A DNA stretch of 64,000 nucleotides from the NCBI GenBank assembly GCA_035275065.1, contig DATENM010000055.1, positions 1-64,000 of the forward strand, read 5' to 3'. Shown in pieces: positions 29,137 to 37,836 of this stretch. The position numbers were made by a program, and so were the translations under genes. The number at the start of each line of letters is the position of its first letter. Position 1 is the first letter of the stretch. The DNA comes from Blastocatellia bacterium. GTDB taxonomy: Bacteria; Acidobacteriota; Blastocatellia; UBA7656. The notes under the pieces were generated by a model. It saw only the letters and a list, made by a program, of their open reading frames with translations, was not told the DNA's origin and did no database searches.

Positions 29137-31266
29137 GTGACCAGGCTTTATTTCCGCATCGCCATCTGCCTCGGGCTGGTGTTGCCGCTGGCCTGCCTCT
29201 GGGTGTTCGAGCGCGGCCATGTCGTGGCCAGCGCCGCCGCGCCGCCGACGACCAGCCTTTATATCGAGCTTGATGGCGGGCCGAGCCCCGTGCAGGCGGG
29301 CAGCGACATCACTTATACAATGGTGTTTGGTAACAACGGCCCGGACGGCGCGGCCAACGCGACGCTCTCGGCGGCGGTGCCGGCGCACACGACCTTCGTT
29401 TCCATCCTGGGGCCGGAAAGTTGGACATGCACGACGCCGATGGTCGGCGGGACCGGCACCATCCTTTGCTCAAAGTCCTCGATGGATACCGGCGAGACCG
29501 CCGAGTTCACGATTGTCGTCAACGTCAACCCCGGCACGCCGGGCGGCACAGTCATCCCCTTTACGGTGAATGTAAATTCCGACACGCCGGACTCGGATAC
29601 GTCGAACAACTCGGGGACCGTTTCAGTAGTGGTCGAAGGCAATCCCTGCATGATTACCTGCCCTGCCGACATCACTGCGCCGGCGAGCGCCATACAATGC
29701 GGCGCTAAGGTCGATTACACGGTGCCGTCGTCTACCAGCGATTGCGGCTCCGTGACCTGCACGCCTGGGCCCGGCAGCTTCTTTCCGCGCGGCTCGACCA
29801 CCGTCACCTGTCACCTATCGCCGGCGACGCTGGCTGCCAATGCTGCGTCGCCCAACGACTGCGCGTTCGTCGTGAACGTCGTCGATCAGACGCCGCCGGG
29901 GATTCGCTGCCCGGGCAGCATCACAACCGGAGCAGCACGTGGCCAGAATACCGCCGTCGTAGATTATCCCATCGCCACGGCAAGCGATGCCTGTGGCGTC
30001 GCCGATGTCGTCTGCCTGCCGCCGTCGGGCTCGACCTTTGCGCTCGGCACTTCGACAGTCACCTGCACCGCGAGAGATGTAGCGAATAACCGAACAACAT
30101 GCGTTTTCACTGTGACCGTCACCGACCGGGAAGCGCCGGCGATTAGTTGCCCCGCTGACATTTCAATAGCATTTGACGGGACAGGCACCTCCTTTGTGGT
30201 GAATTATCCGGCGCCGACCGTGAGCGACAACCAGCCGGGCGTCACGGCCACCTGCGCGCCGCCGTCGGGCTCGGCCTTCCCGCTCGGCGTCACGACCGTC
30301 ACCTGCGCCGCCGTTGACACGGCGGGCAATCGCTCGACTTGCAGCTTCAAGGTCACGGTGTCGGGTGGAGCGCCCAGTCTGGATGTCATCATCCCAACGG
30401 GCCAGCCCAACCTGGCCTTCACGCCGACGCCGGTCAGGCGCAAGCACCGCGCCAACGGCCCCTGCGCCGCGTTTACCGTCGCCAACAACGGATTTAGCCG
30501 CGTCGTGCTATCGTTAGACGCCATCCTGCGAACCGGCAGCGACGTGACCAGCGGGCGCATCAGCGATCCGCGAGAAGGTGATACCTATCAGTTGAGCCTC
30601 ATCAACGCGGACGGCAGCGAACGCGCGTTGAGCCTCGGCGACACGGTGGCCATAGCCGCGGGCGGGCGGGCGAATTTCTGCCTGCGCTTCAGTCCGGCGA
30701 TCCCTGCGCTCGCCGGCAGCACCACGGGCTTGAGCGCGCCACAGGCCATCCCTGATCTAGTCACCTCGCGCGTCGTCTTCGGCGTTGCCGGCGGCGGCAC
30801 GATTTCAGTCAACGTCAATGCCAGGGCTGACACGGCGCTGCACCTGATTAATCCGAACAACCCGCGCAAGCCGGCGAGCTTCTCGTTCACGAAATCGGGC
30901 GACAAGTTTACAGTGATCTTTACCGTCTACGATTCGAACCTCGACGTTAACCGCGCCCGCTATGAATTCCTCGATTCCAGCGGCACGGTCATCGCCGGGC
31001 CATTCGACGTTGATCTGACGCAGGTGATTCGCGACCGCAATCTGGTGCGCGGCCAGAGCTTCACGGTGTCGCAAGACTTCAGCGGCGCTGACAGCAATCC
31101 CAATATCAGCGCCGTCCGCGTCACCGTTTTTGACGGCGAGACGAGTGAAGCGTCGCCAACAATCTCGCTCGGCACAGCGGCCAGTGCCGGCTTTCAGACG
31201 GCCAGCCGACGGCGCTTTGCAGCGGTCACGCCGCCGCCTGTGCGGCTCGATTCCAAACGGCCCTAG
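29137..31266 (+). CDS. Exported DUF11/HYR-repeat protein
   Basis: Translation starts at GTG 29137 after CAGGAGG. The 709-residue protein has a signal peptide, a DUF11-type domain (about 45-165: GSDITYTMVFGNNGPDGAAN), then three HYR-like repeats built on CP-DI...VDYTVPS...GSFFPRGSTTVTC patterns. The C-terminal 230 residues are homologous to the end of the preceding VWA protein, including the HLINP and YDSN blocks. HYR and DUF11 domains are usually adhesive extracellular modules; no enzymatic residues are seen. Confidence 0.83.
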   Translation: MTRLYFRIAICLGLVLPLACLWVFERGHVVASAAAPPTTSLYIELDGGPSPVQAGSDITYTMVFGNNGPDGAANATLSAAVPAHTTFVSILGPESWTCTTPMVGGTGTILCSKSSMDTGETAEFTIVVNVNPGTPGGTVIPFTVNVNSDTPDSDTSNNSGTVSVVVEGNPCMITCPADITAPASAIQCGAKVDYTVPSSTSDCGSVTCTPGPGSFFPRGSTTVTCHLSPATLAANAASPNDCAFVVNVVDQTPPGIRCPGSITTGAARGQNTAVVDYPIATASDACGVADVVCLPPSGSTFALGTSTVTCTARDVANNRTTCVFTVTVTDREAPAISCPADISIAFDGTGTSFVVNYPAPTVSDNQPGVTATCAPPSGSAFPLGVTTVTCAAVDTAGNRSTCSFKVTVSGGAPSLDVIIPTGQPNLAFTPTPVRRKHRANGPCAAFTVANNGFSRVVLSLDAILRTGSDVTSGRISDPREGDTYQLSLINADGSERALSLGDTVAIAAGGRANFCLRFSPAIPALAGSTTGLSAPQAIPDLVTSRVVFGVAGGGTISVNVNARADTALHLINPNNPRKPASFSFTKSGDKFTVIFTVYDSNLDVNRARYEFLDSSGTVIAGPFDVDLTQVIRDRNLVRGQSFTVSQDFSGADSNPNISAVRVTVFDGETSEASPTISLGTAASAGFQTASRRRFAAVTPPPVRLDSKRP

Positions 31267-31293
31267 TCATGACGTAGTCGCGCCGGCGACTGC

Positions 31294-31321
31294 TTGAGCG
31301 CGATAGGTCGAGGAGTATAAT
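31294..31321 (+). promoter_or_regulatory. Sigma-70-like promoter before the FecR-like gene
   Basis: TTGAGC (31294-31299) and a perfect TATAAT (31316-31321) are separated by 16 bp. The transcript would start near 31328, about 80 nt upstream of the ATG at 31410. This suggests the last two genes of the island form their own transcription unit. Confidence 0.55.
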
Positions 31322-31409
31322 CGGAGGTATAGCCGTTACGCGGCAGTCGAGCGGCGGCAAAGAGTTCACAGGAGAGCGGACCCCGCACGCCACCCGTAGG
31401 AGGAACCTG

Positions 31410-32408
31410 ATGAAGAGAAGTTATTCGGCAATCATTGCGTTGACGGTCATGATTTTGATCGTGTCGCCCGGATTACCAACGGCTGCCGCCAGCGACAACG
31501 GCGACCGCCCGGTCAGGCTCTCAACGACTGCCCGCTTCAGTCCCATCGGTATACTCGCGGGCCGCGCTATCGTGGATGGCCGCGCGTTTGACGGCGGCGT
31601 GTCTATCTGGGGTGGCGAGCTGATTCAATCACCAGCGGGCGAAAGCCTGCGCTTGCAGCTTGACGGCGTCGGGCTGGTGACGCTCGCCAATCAGGCTATG
31701 GCTCGCGTCAGCACGGCAACCTCCAACGACGAGACGACGGGCCGCCGCGTCATGGTCGCCTCGCTGACTACGGGCACCCTGAGCGCGCGGCTCGCCACGG
31801 ACGCAGGCGCCTACATTGAAGCCGCCGGCACTCAGATTGCCGCGGCAGCCGGCGCGCAGTTCCGCGTTCAGGTCGCCGATGGCCACGCGGCGCTCGATCA
31901 GGTGATTGGCGACGTGTCGGTCGAGCAGCAGCCTGTGACCGGGCAGCGATACCTGCTGCGCCCGCCTCCGGGCCAGGGCAGCAGCCTGAGCGTTTCGGCG
32001 CGCAGCACGCGCCAGTTGCAGATTCAAGTCACCGACGAAAACGACCGCCCGCTTGCCGACGTGCCAATTATCTTCTCGCTTGCCGATCCATGCCTGGGAA
32101 CGCTGGGAATTGGGGCCGGGGCGGGCACACTCTTTAAGGGCAAGACCGACAACCGAGGCATCGCCAGTGTGCCGTGGATCACCGGCGCCAAGTGCGCTGG
32201 CACCATCCTGGTTCGTGTTGAAGGCACCGATACGACCTTCACCTATCGCGCACAGGTGAGCGGCGGCGGCGGATTCTGGTCGCCGCGCAACACGGCCATC
32301 GTCGCCGGGCTTGCGGTTGGCGCAGGCGTCGGCATCGGCCTGAGCGTCGCCAACAACAATAACAACACGCCGATCACGCCGGTGCCGCCGCCGACCGTTA
32401 AACCTTGA
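31410..32408 (+). CDS. Exported FecR-domain-like protein with C-terminal Gly-rich membrane helix
   Basis: GTAGGAGG precedes the ATG and the N-terminus is a signal peptide (SAIIALTVMILIVSPG). Residues about 45-180 resemble the FecR beta-structure (ARVSTATSNDETTGRRVMVA, GTLSARLATDAGAYIEAAGTQ). An Ig-like segment follows (IQVTDENDRPLADVPIIFSL, like invasin/Big_1), and a hydrophobic Gly/Ala helix (NTAIVAGLAVGAGVGIGLSV) then a short Asn/Pro tail ends the 332-residue protein. FecR proteins normally transmit signals to ECF sigma factors, but no sigma factor gene is nearby. Confidence 0.8.
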   Translation: MKRSYSAIIALTVMILIVSPGLPTAAASDNGDRPVRLSTTARFSPIGILAGRAIVDGRAFDGGVSIWGGELIQSPAGESLRLQLDGVGLVTLANQAMARVSTATSNDETTGRRVMVASLTTGTLSARLATDAGAYIEAAGTQIAAAAGAQFRVQVADGHAALDQVIGDVSVEQQPVTGQRYLLRPPPGQGSSLSVSARSTRQLQIQVTDENDRPLADVPIIFSLADPCLGTLGIGAGAGTLFKGKTDNRGIASVPWITGAKCAGTILVRVEGTDTTFTYRAQVSGGGGFWSPRNTAIVAGLAVGAGVGIGLSVANNNNNTPITPVPPPTVKP

Positions 32409-32409
32409 A

Positions 32410-32436
32410 GTGGCGCAAGCTGTTAGCTTGCGCCAC
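32410..32436. repeat. Single-hairpin palindromic element
   Basis: A 12-bp perfect stem GTGGCGCAAGCT-GTT-AGCTTGCGCCAC starts two bases after the stop codon of the FecR-like gene. It equals one arm of the 4687-4744 element extended to a symmetric palindrome. It may end or protect the upstream message. Confidence 0.85.
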
Positions 32437-32508
32437 ATCGGACGGCAGGCACGCCGAATGCAACCTTGCAGCCCGCCGGTTCAATCTTAGAAGTCGAGAG
32501 ATTGAGTT

Positions 32509-34878
32509 ATGAATAAAACCGCGTTGATTCGCAATACCCTCGCCATTCTGGCAATCGTTTCAAGCGTGACGATTCCTTTTTCGGCCCGCGCCCAGACACA
32601 AGACCTGCAAGCGCGCGGACTGAAAGCCAGAGTCGGAGCGACCAAAACTGAGCTTAAGAACGGCGCCGCCAAGAACGTCAACCTCTGGGCCGTGCTGATT
32701 GGCATTTCGCGCTTCAAAAATGGCGACCAGAGCGTCGGCGGCGTGCAGATTCAAAACCTCAAGAGCGCCGCTGATGACGCGCAGGCCATCTATGATTACC
32801 TGCGCAGCGACGAGGGCGGCGGCTTCTCGGAAGACCGCATCCTGCTCTTGAAAGACGAAGGCGCGACGAAGGAGGCCGTCGAGCAGGCGCTTGCGAAATT
32901 GCGGCAGTCAAAGCCCGACGACTTCTTCGTTCTCTTCATCGCCGCTCACGGCGTGCTGGCGCCGCAGTTCGACACCCAGCAAGGGCGCACGATTGAAACG
33001 CCTTACTTCATCCTCTACGACACAGACCCGCGCCAGATGGCGGCGACCGGGTTGCCGATGCGCGCTTTTGAAAACGCCGTGCAGACCATTCCTGCGCGCA
33101 AAGGGCTGGTGCTCACAGACACCTGTCACAGCGCCGGCGTGCAGCTTGCCGGGCGCGGCGGCGAAGCCACCACCCGCGCCAACAGCCAGTTGATTGATGA
33201 GCTGAAGAAGAGTGACGCGCAGGGCGTCGGCTACCTCTGGGCCGCCGACCAGACCGAAGTGTCGCTCGAAGACCCTGAGCTGAATCAAGGCGCCGGACAG
33301 GGCCACGGCGTCTTCACTTACTTCGTGCTCGAAGGAATGCGCGGCAACGCCGACCAGAATATTGACGGCGTCGTCACCTTCGACGAGTTGAAGAAGTACG
33401 TCCGCGAAAAGGTCGCCGCTTACACCGAGAACAAACAGAACCCCAGCGGCAACACCACCTCGATTGAGACCAACGACATCCCGGTCGCCATCGTGCCGAC
33501 GGATTGCAAAGACCCGGCCAACTGCGGCTCGCTGGTCATCCGCGCCCCCGAGATGGAGGGCGTCAATGTGGCGATTGACGACAAGCCGGCGGGCGTTCTC
33601 AGCCGCCGCACAGAGATCACCCGGCGCGTTCCCGTAGGCGACCGTGTGCTCGCCTTCTCTTCGGGCAACACCCGTCAGGTCAGGCGCACCAGCATCCAGC
33701 CGGGCAAGTCGAAATTTGTCGAAGTCAACCTGACCTTCACGACCAGCAATGACGATGCCCTGGTGCCGCCGCCGGCGACGACCGACAGCGTCTACTTCGC
33801 CGAAGAGAAGACGCCGAGCAACGACGCGCACGAAGATTTCCTTGACGGCGTTGACGCCTTCAACCGGCAAGAGATGGATGCCGCCATCGCGAAGTTCAAC
33901 TCGGCGATTAAGAAGAACAATGGCGCTTACGCCGATGCGTTCGTCTACCGCGGGCGCGCCGAGCAATCGCTCGGACGCCGCAACGAGGCGGTGACCAGCT
34001 TCCAGCAGGCATTGGCGCAGCGCAAGACCGATTTCGAGACCGAAGCCTTTTTGGCCGAGGCGAAGTTCAACCTTCACCTCGACCCGGCGGAGGTCGAGCC
34101 GACCCTGCGCAGCATCATCAAGCGCCACCCCGAATGGGATTTTCCGTACGTCGTGCTGGGCGATATTCTGCTGTTCCGCAAAGACTTCGTCGGCGCCGAG
34201 CGCTTGCTGACGAAAGCGGTTCGCATCAACCCGAAATCGCCGCCGGCGCATTTGATCCTCGCCGACGTGCTGACTTATCAAGACTCGAAAGAGAAGCGCG
34301 CCCTCGCCGTCCAGGAGGCGAAAGAGGCGCTGATGTTGTTTAACGAAGTCTCGAAGAAGAAAGTCTCGTCGGCGCGCGCCCTGAAGGGGCTATCGGTCTC
34401 GCACTTGATCTTCGGCGGAGGCCGCTTCCGCAACACCTCGGCGCTGGCAGAGGCTCAGCAGGTGCTTGCCAAGACCATCGCCCGAAAGATCTATTTCTCC
34501 GAAGACGCGTTGGATACGAATGGCGAGCTGGGGCTGGCGCAGACGAGCATCAACGCCGCGAAAGATTTTGCGAAAGGCGACAAGACGCGCCTGCCGCTCG
34601 TCCTGGAGACCAGTGCGCTGGTGAACTTCCTGAAAGGCGACATGGCGCGGGCCATTGATGACGGGGAAGCGGCGCTCAAGCTGAAAGAGCTGCCGGAAAC
34701 TCACCTGACGTTGACGCAGGCTTACGCCAGCAATCAGAAGTTCGCGCCGGCGGTTGACCACCTGACGAAATACATCAGCCTGAGCCGCTCACAGCTTTCG
34801 CCTGAGGACATGACTCGTTATCAGGAAGAGCTTGTGCGGCTGACGAAGATGCGTGACGCCAACCGCCAGAAGAAGTGA
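32509..34878 (+). CDS. Exported caspase-family (C14) protease with TPR repeats
   Basis: The 789-residue protein has a signal peptide (LAILAIVSSVTIPFSARA) and a caspase-like domain (about 55-320). The dyad is present: His147 (FIAAHGVL) and Cys206 (VLTDTCHSAG). A PEGA-like stretch (SLVIRAPEMEGVNVAIDDKP) is followed by TPRs (about 440-770). Metacaspase-like peptidases usually cut after Arg or Lys. A secreted caspase beside a secreted trypsin-like protease suggests a proteolytic cascade in the cell envelope, but that is inference. Confidence 0.88.
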   Translation: MNKTALIRNTLAILAIVSSVTIPFSARAQTQDLQARGLKARVGATKTELKNGAAKNVNLWAVLIGISRFKNGDQSVGGVQIQNLKSAADDAQAIYDYLRSDEGGGFSEDRILLLKDEGATKEAVEQALAKLRQSKPDDFFVLFIAAHGVLAPQFDTQQGRTIETPYFILYDTDPRQMAATGLPMRAFENAVQTIPARKGLVLTDTCHSAGVQLAGRGGEATTRANSQLIDELKKSDAQGVGYLWAADQTEVSLEDPELNQGAGQGHGVFTYFVLEGMRGNADQNIDGVVTFDELKKYVREKVAAYTENKQNPSGNTTSIETNDIPVAIVPTDCKDPANCGSLVIRAPEMEGVNVAIDDKPAGVLSRRTEITRRVPVGDRVLAFSSGNTRQVRRTSIQPGKSKFVEVNLTFTTSNDDALVPPPATTDSVYFAEEKTPSNDAHEDFLDGVDAFNRQEMDAAIAKFNSAIKKNNGAYADAFVYRGRAEQSLGRRNEAVTSFQQALAQRKTDFETEAFLAEAKFNLHLDPAEVEPTLRSIIKRHPEWDFPYVVLGDILLFRKDFVGAERLLTKAVRINPKSPPAHLILADVLTYQDSKEKRALAVQEAKEALMLFNEVSKKKVSSARALKGLSVSHLIFGGGRFRNTSALAEAQQVLAKTIARKIYFSEDALDTNGELGLAQTSINAAKDFAKGDKTRLPLVLETSALVNFLKGDMARAIDDGEAALKLKELPETHLTLTQAYASNQKFAPAVDHLTKYISLSRSQLSPEDMTRYQEELVRLTKMRDANRQKK

Positions 34879-34907
34879 GCGCGGCGTTCATCGCTGACCT
34901 CGAACCA

Positions 34908-34950
34908 CGCGGCGACCGTTGAGCCTTCTCAACGGTCGCCGCGCTTTTTT
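34908..34950 (+). terminator. Rho-independent terminator
   Basis: A perfect 16-bp stem (34908-34923 with 34928-34943, loop CCTT) is followed by C and six T. It ends the caspase gene transcript and separates it from the S9 peptidase gene. Confidence 0.93.
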
Positions 34951-35067
34951 ATCTCGCCAGCCGCTCAATCCTCGCGCTGCCGCGCTTGAATGGGTTTTAC
35001 GGTAAGCGTAGAATCAGCCCGCAGCAACCCTGACGAAAGCCAACCCGCCCGTTTCAAGGAGGAGCGA

Positions 35068-37065
35068 ATGAAAACCTTAGCGAGAATCACCATCGCCTTT
35101 GTCGCCTGTGCGGCGGTCGCTTATGCGCAGACGAACTGGACGCCGGAGTTGCAGTTGAAAGTCAAGGCGGTCGGCGCGCCGCGCGTTTCGCCCGATGGCC
35201 GGCGCGTGGTCTACACCGTCAACGAAGCCGTGATGACAGCGGATCGCAGCGAATTCGTCTCGCAAATCTGGATGGCGACGACCGACGGCAAAGAAAACGT
35301 GCAGATCACCTTCGGCGATAAGTCTTCGAGCAATCCGAAATGGTCGCCCGACGGGAACTGGATTGCTTTCACATCGAGCCGCAAGGACAACAAAGAGAAT
35401 CTCTACCTGCTGCGCGCCGGCGGCGGCGAGGCCGAGCCTTTGACAGACATCAAGAGCGGCGTCGCGGATTTCGAATGGTCGCCTGACGGTCGCTGGATCG
35501 CCTATGTGATGACCGACCCGAAGACCGAAGAGGAAGAGAAGAACGACAAAGGCAAGAACGATTTTCGCTGGGTCAACGAGAACGTCAAGATGGCGCGGCT
35601 CTATGTCATCCCTGTGGCCAGGGACGCCGATGGCAAGCGCACGCCGCGCCGGCTAACGACGGAGGACTACACCGTCAGCGGCATGGACTGGTCGCCCGAC
35701 GGCTCGCGCATCATCTTCAGCCACACGCGGTCGCAGGTGGCCAACGATTGGACGACCGCTGACGTTTCGACGGTCGAAGTCGCCAGCGGCAAGGTCACGC
35801 TTTTCGCCGGCACGCCGGCTGCCGAATCCGCGCCGACTTTCTCTCCCGATGGCCAGTCGATTGCCATCGTCGTCAGCGACAACCCGCCGCGCTGGTCCGG
35901 GAGCAATAGGATCGAGATTTTCCCCGCGGGTGGCGGACAGCCGAAAGCCTTAACCGCCTCCCTCGACGGACAGCCAAATATCGCGGGCTGGTCGGCGGAT
36001 GGCAAACGCATCTACTTCAGCGAAGCGAAGGGGACGGGGACGCAGGTTTATGCGATTGACGTGGCGACGAATCGGATCGAAGAGATCAAAGCCACGCCCG
36101 CCGTCTATGGTGCGCTCAATCTCAACCGCTCCGGCTCTATGTTCGGCTTTGTGCGACAGACTCCCGACGCGCCGCCCGAAGCGTTTGTGGCTTCGATTAC
36201 GAACTTCGCGCCCACACAGGTCAGCCGCGCCAACGCCGATTTAAAGCTGCCGCCGCTTGGCCGAACCGAAGTGATCCGCTGGAAGTCCGCGGACGGCAAA
36301 GAGATCGAAGGCTTGCTGACTTACCCGGTTGGTTATCAATCAGGGCAAAAGGTGCCGCTGATCTTAAACATTCATGGCGGCCCCGCCGGGGTTTTCCAAC
36401 AAACCTTCATCGGCGGGCGAGGCGTGTACCCGCTAGCGACCTTCGCCGCGCGCGGCTACGCCATCCTGCGCCCGAACCCGCGCGGCTCAAGCGGCTACGG
36501 GGTAGAGTTCCGCCAGGCCAATGTCAAAGACTGGGGCGGCGCGGATTATCAAGACTTGATGAAAGGCGTCGATCAGGTCATTGCGATGGGCGTCGCTGAC
36601 CCTGAGCGTTTAGGGGTGATGGGCTGGAGCTATGGCGGGTTTATGACTTCGTGGATTGTCACGCAGACGCACCGCTTCAAGGTCGCGTCGGCGGGCGCGC
36701 CGGTAACCAACCTGATGAGCTTTAACGGCACGGCAGACATTCCGGCCTTCGTCCCTGATTATTTCGGCGGGCAGTTCTGGGAAGCGATGGAGCTTTATCA
36801 AAAGCACTCGGCGATGTTCAACATCAAAGGGGTGACGACGCCGACGATGATTCAACACGGCGACGCCGACATTCGCGTGCCGATCTCGCAAGGCTACGAA
36901 TTCTACAACGCGCTCCGAGCGCAGGGCGTGCCGACGCGAATGATCGTCCTGCCGCGCCAGCCGCATGGCCCGACCGAGCCGAAGATGCAGCTGGCCGCGA
37001 TGCAAGCCAATCTCGACTGGTTTGAAAAATACCTCGGCGGCAGACCGTCGAGCGCCGCGCAATGA
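35068..37065 (+). CDS. Exported S9-family prolyl-oligopeptidase-type peptidase
   Basis: AAGGAGGAG lies 5 nt before the ATG at 35068, which opens a 665-residue protein with a signal peptide (ITIAFVACAAVAYA). TolB/WD40-like propeller blades fill the first half (PRVSPDGRRVVYTV, NPKWSPDGNWIAF, FEWSPDGRWIAYV). The C-terminal alpha/beta hydrolase has the nucleophile Ser in GWSYGGF, the Asp in HGDADIRVP and the His in RQPHGP. It is likely a periplasmic dipeptidyl or acylaminoacyl peptidase. An upstream in-frame extension lacks a ribosome site. Confidence 0.9.
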   Translation: MKTLARITIAFVACAAVAYAQTNWTPELQLKVKAVGAPRVSPDGRRVVYTVNEAVMTADRSEFVSQIWMATTDGKENVQITFGDKSSSNPKWSPDGNWIAFTSSRKDNKENLYLLRAGGGEAEPLTDIKSGVADFEWSPDGRWIAYVMTDPKTEEEEKNDKGKNDFRWVNENVKMARLYVIPVARDADGKRTPRRLTTEDYTVSGMDWSPDGSRIIFSHTRSQVANDWTTADVSTVEVASGKVTLFAGTPAAESAPTFSPDGQSIAIVVSDNPPRWSGSNRIEIFPAGGGQPKALTASLDGQPNIAGWSADGKRIYFSEAKGTGTQVYAIDVATNRIEEIKATPAVYGALNLNRSGSMFGFVRQTPDAPPEAFVASITNFAPTQVSRANADLKLPPLGRTEVIRWKSADGKEIEGLLTYPVGYQSGQKVPLILNIHGGPAGVFQQTFIGGRGVYPLATFAARGYAILRPNPRGSSGYGVEFRQANVKDWGGADYQDLMKGVDQVIAMGVADPERLGVMGWSYGGFMTSWIVTQTHRFKVASAGAPVTNLMSFNGTADIPAFVPDYFGGQFWEAMELYQKHSAMFNIKGVTTPTMIQHGDADIRVPISQGYEFYNALRAQGVPTRMIVLPRQPHGPTEPKMQLAAMQANLDWFEKYLGGRPSSAAQ

Positions 37066-37070
37066 CCGGC

Positions 37071-37508
37071 TCACGGGCGCGAGGGGTACCACTGATAAAG
37101 CATCAGGTAGACGATCACGCCGGTGACTGAAACGTAGAGCCACATCGGCAGCGTCCAGCGCGCCACTCGACGGTGGCGGTCGAACTGGCCGCGCAGGGCG
37201 CGCGTCGCCGTCACCAGAACGAACGGCACGATGACCGCCGCAAGAATGGTGTGCGTCGTCAGAATAATGAAGTAGATCGTCCGCGCCGCGCCGGTGCCGG
37301 CAAAGCGTGTCGTGCCGGCGTGGTAGTGGTAGGTCAGATAAGAGACGAGAAACAGCGACGACGACACCAGCGCCGCAATCATACAGGCGCGGTGCGCTGG
37401 AATGTTGCGGCGGCGAATAAAGACGAAGCCGACCGTTAAGAGCAACCCGCTCGTCCCGTTCAGCATGGCGTTGAGCGTCGGCAGGAAGCGAATCAGTTCA
37501 ACCGGCAT
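37071..37508 (-). CDS. DUF420 membrane protein (CtaM-like)
   Basis: This 145-residue protein has four hydrophobic segments and conserved His residues (IPAHRACM, YLTYHYHAGTTRF, LTTHTILA). This is the DUF420 pattern; in Bacillus and Staphylococcus the DUF420 protein CtaM is needed for aa3 oxidase activity. It is the last gene of the cox operon and converges on the S9 peptidase gene with only five bases between the stop codons. Confidence 0.85.
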   Translation of the reverse strand: MPVELIRFLPTLNAMLNGTSGLLLTVGFVFIRRRNIPAHRACMIAALVSSSLFLVSYLTYHYHAGTTRFAGTGAARTIYFIILTTHTILAAVIVPFVLVTATRALRGQFDRHRRVARWTLPMWLYVSVTGVIVYLMLYQWYPSRP

Positions 37509-37532
37509 AGTCAGGGTTATAACCAGGGCGGG

Positions 37533-37829
37533 TCAATCAGTCAAAGCGCGCGGCGCGGCCATCTCTTCCACCTGTTCAGCCGGTGCTGATGGTTGGCTGC
37601 CGGCGTCGCGCAAACGATAGAACAAGCCGAAGAGGGCCGCGAACAGAATCACCGGCGGCGCCATCAAGACGAGCGCCGCGAGGTTCAGGCTGCCCGCCAT
37701 CTCTTGCGCGCCGGTTGCGCCTTCGACCGCCGTTTTGCACATCGGGCAGAAAGCGGGCGCAAGGCTGCTCATCATCGCCACGGCGATCATCGCCAACAGT
37801 CCGCATAGAATCATCCGCCGAATGGTCAT
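37533..37829 (-). CDS. Small CxxC membrane protein in the cox operon
   Basis: I do not recognise a named family. The 98-residue product has an N-terminal signal or helix (ILCGLLAMIAVAMMSSLAPA), then FCPMCKTAVEG with one CxxC pair just after it, and a second helix (LNLAALVLMAPPVILFAALFG). It ends in an acidic tail. The CxxC would face the periplasm, which fits redox or copper handling for CuA assembly, but that is inference. It starts 7 nt after the CtaE stop. Confidence 0.65.
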   Translation of the reverse strand: MTIRRMILCGLLAMIAVAMMSSLAPAFCPMCKTAVEGATGAQEMAGSLNLAALVLMAPPVILFAALFGLFYRLRDAGSQPSAPAEQVEEMAAPRALTD

Positions 37830-37836
37830 CTGTGCC

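Noticed and set aside
32908..34281. Long open frame (457 codons) on the minus strand
   Set aside because: It is the antisense shadow of the caspase-TPR gene, a common artefact in GC-rich coding DNA; it has no recognisable motifs or ribosome site.
20814..34878. Anti-phage defence island
   Set aside because: Caspase and protease domains occur in defence systems, but most of these proteins have export signals and no nucleic-acid sensor or nuclease was found, so I treat it as an envelope system.
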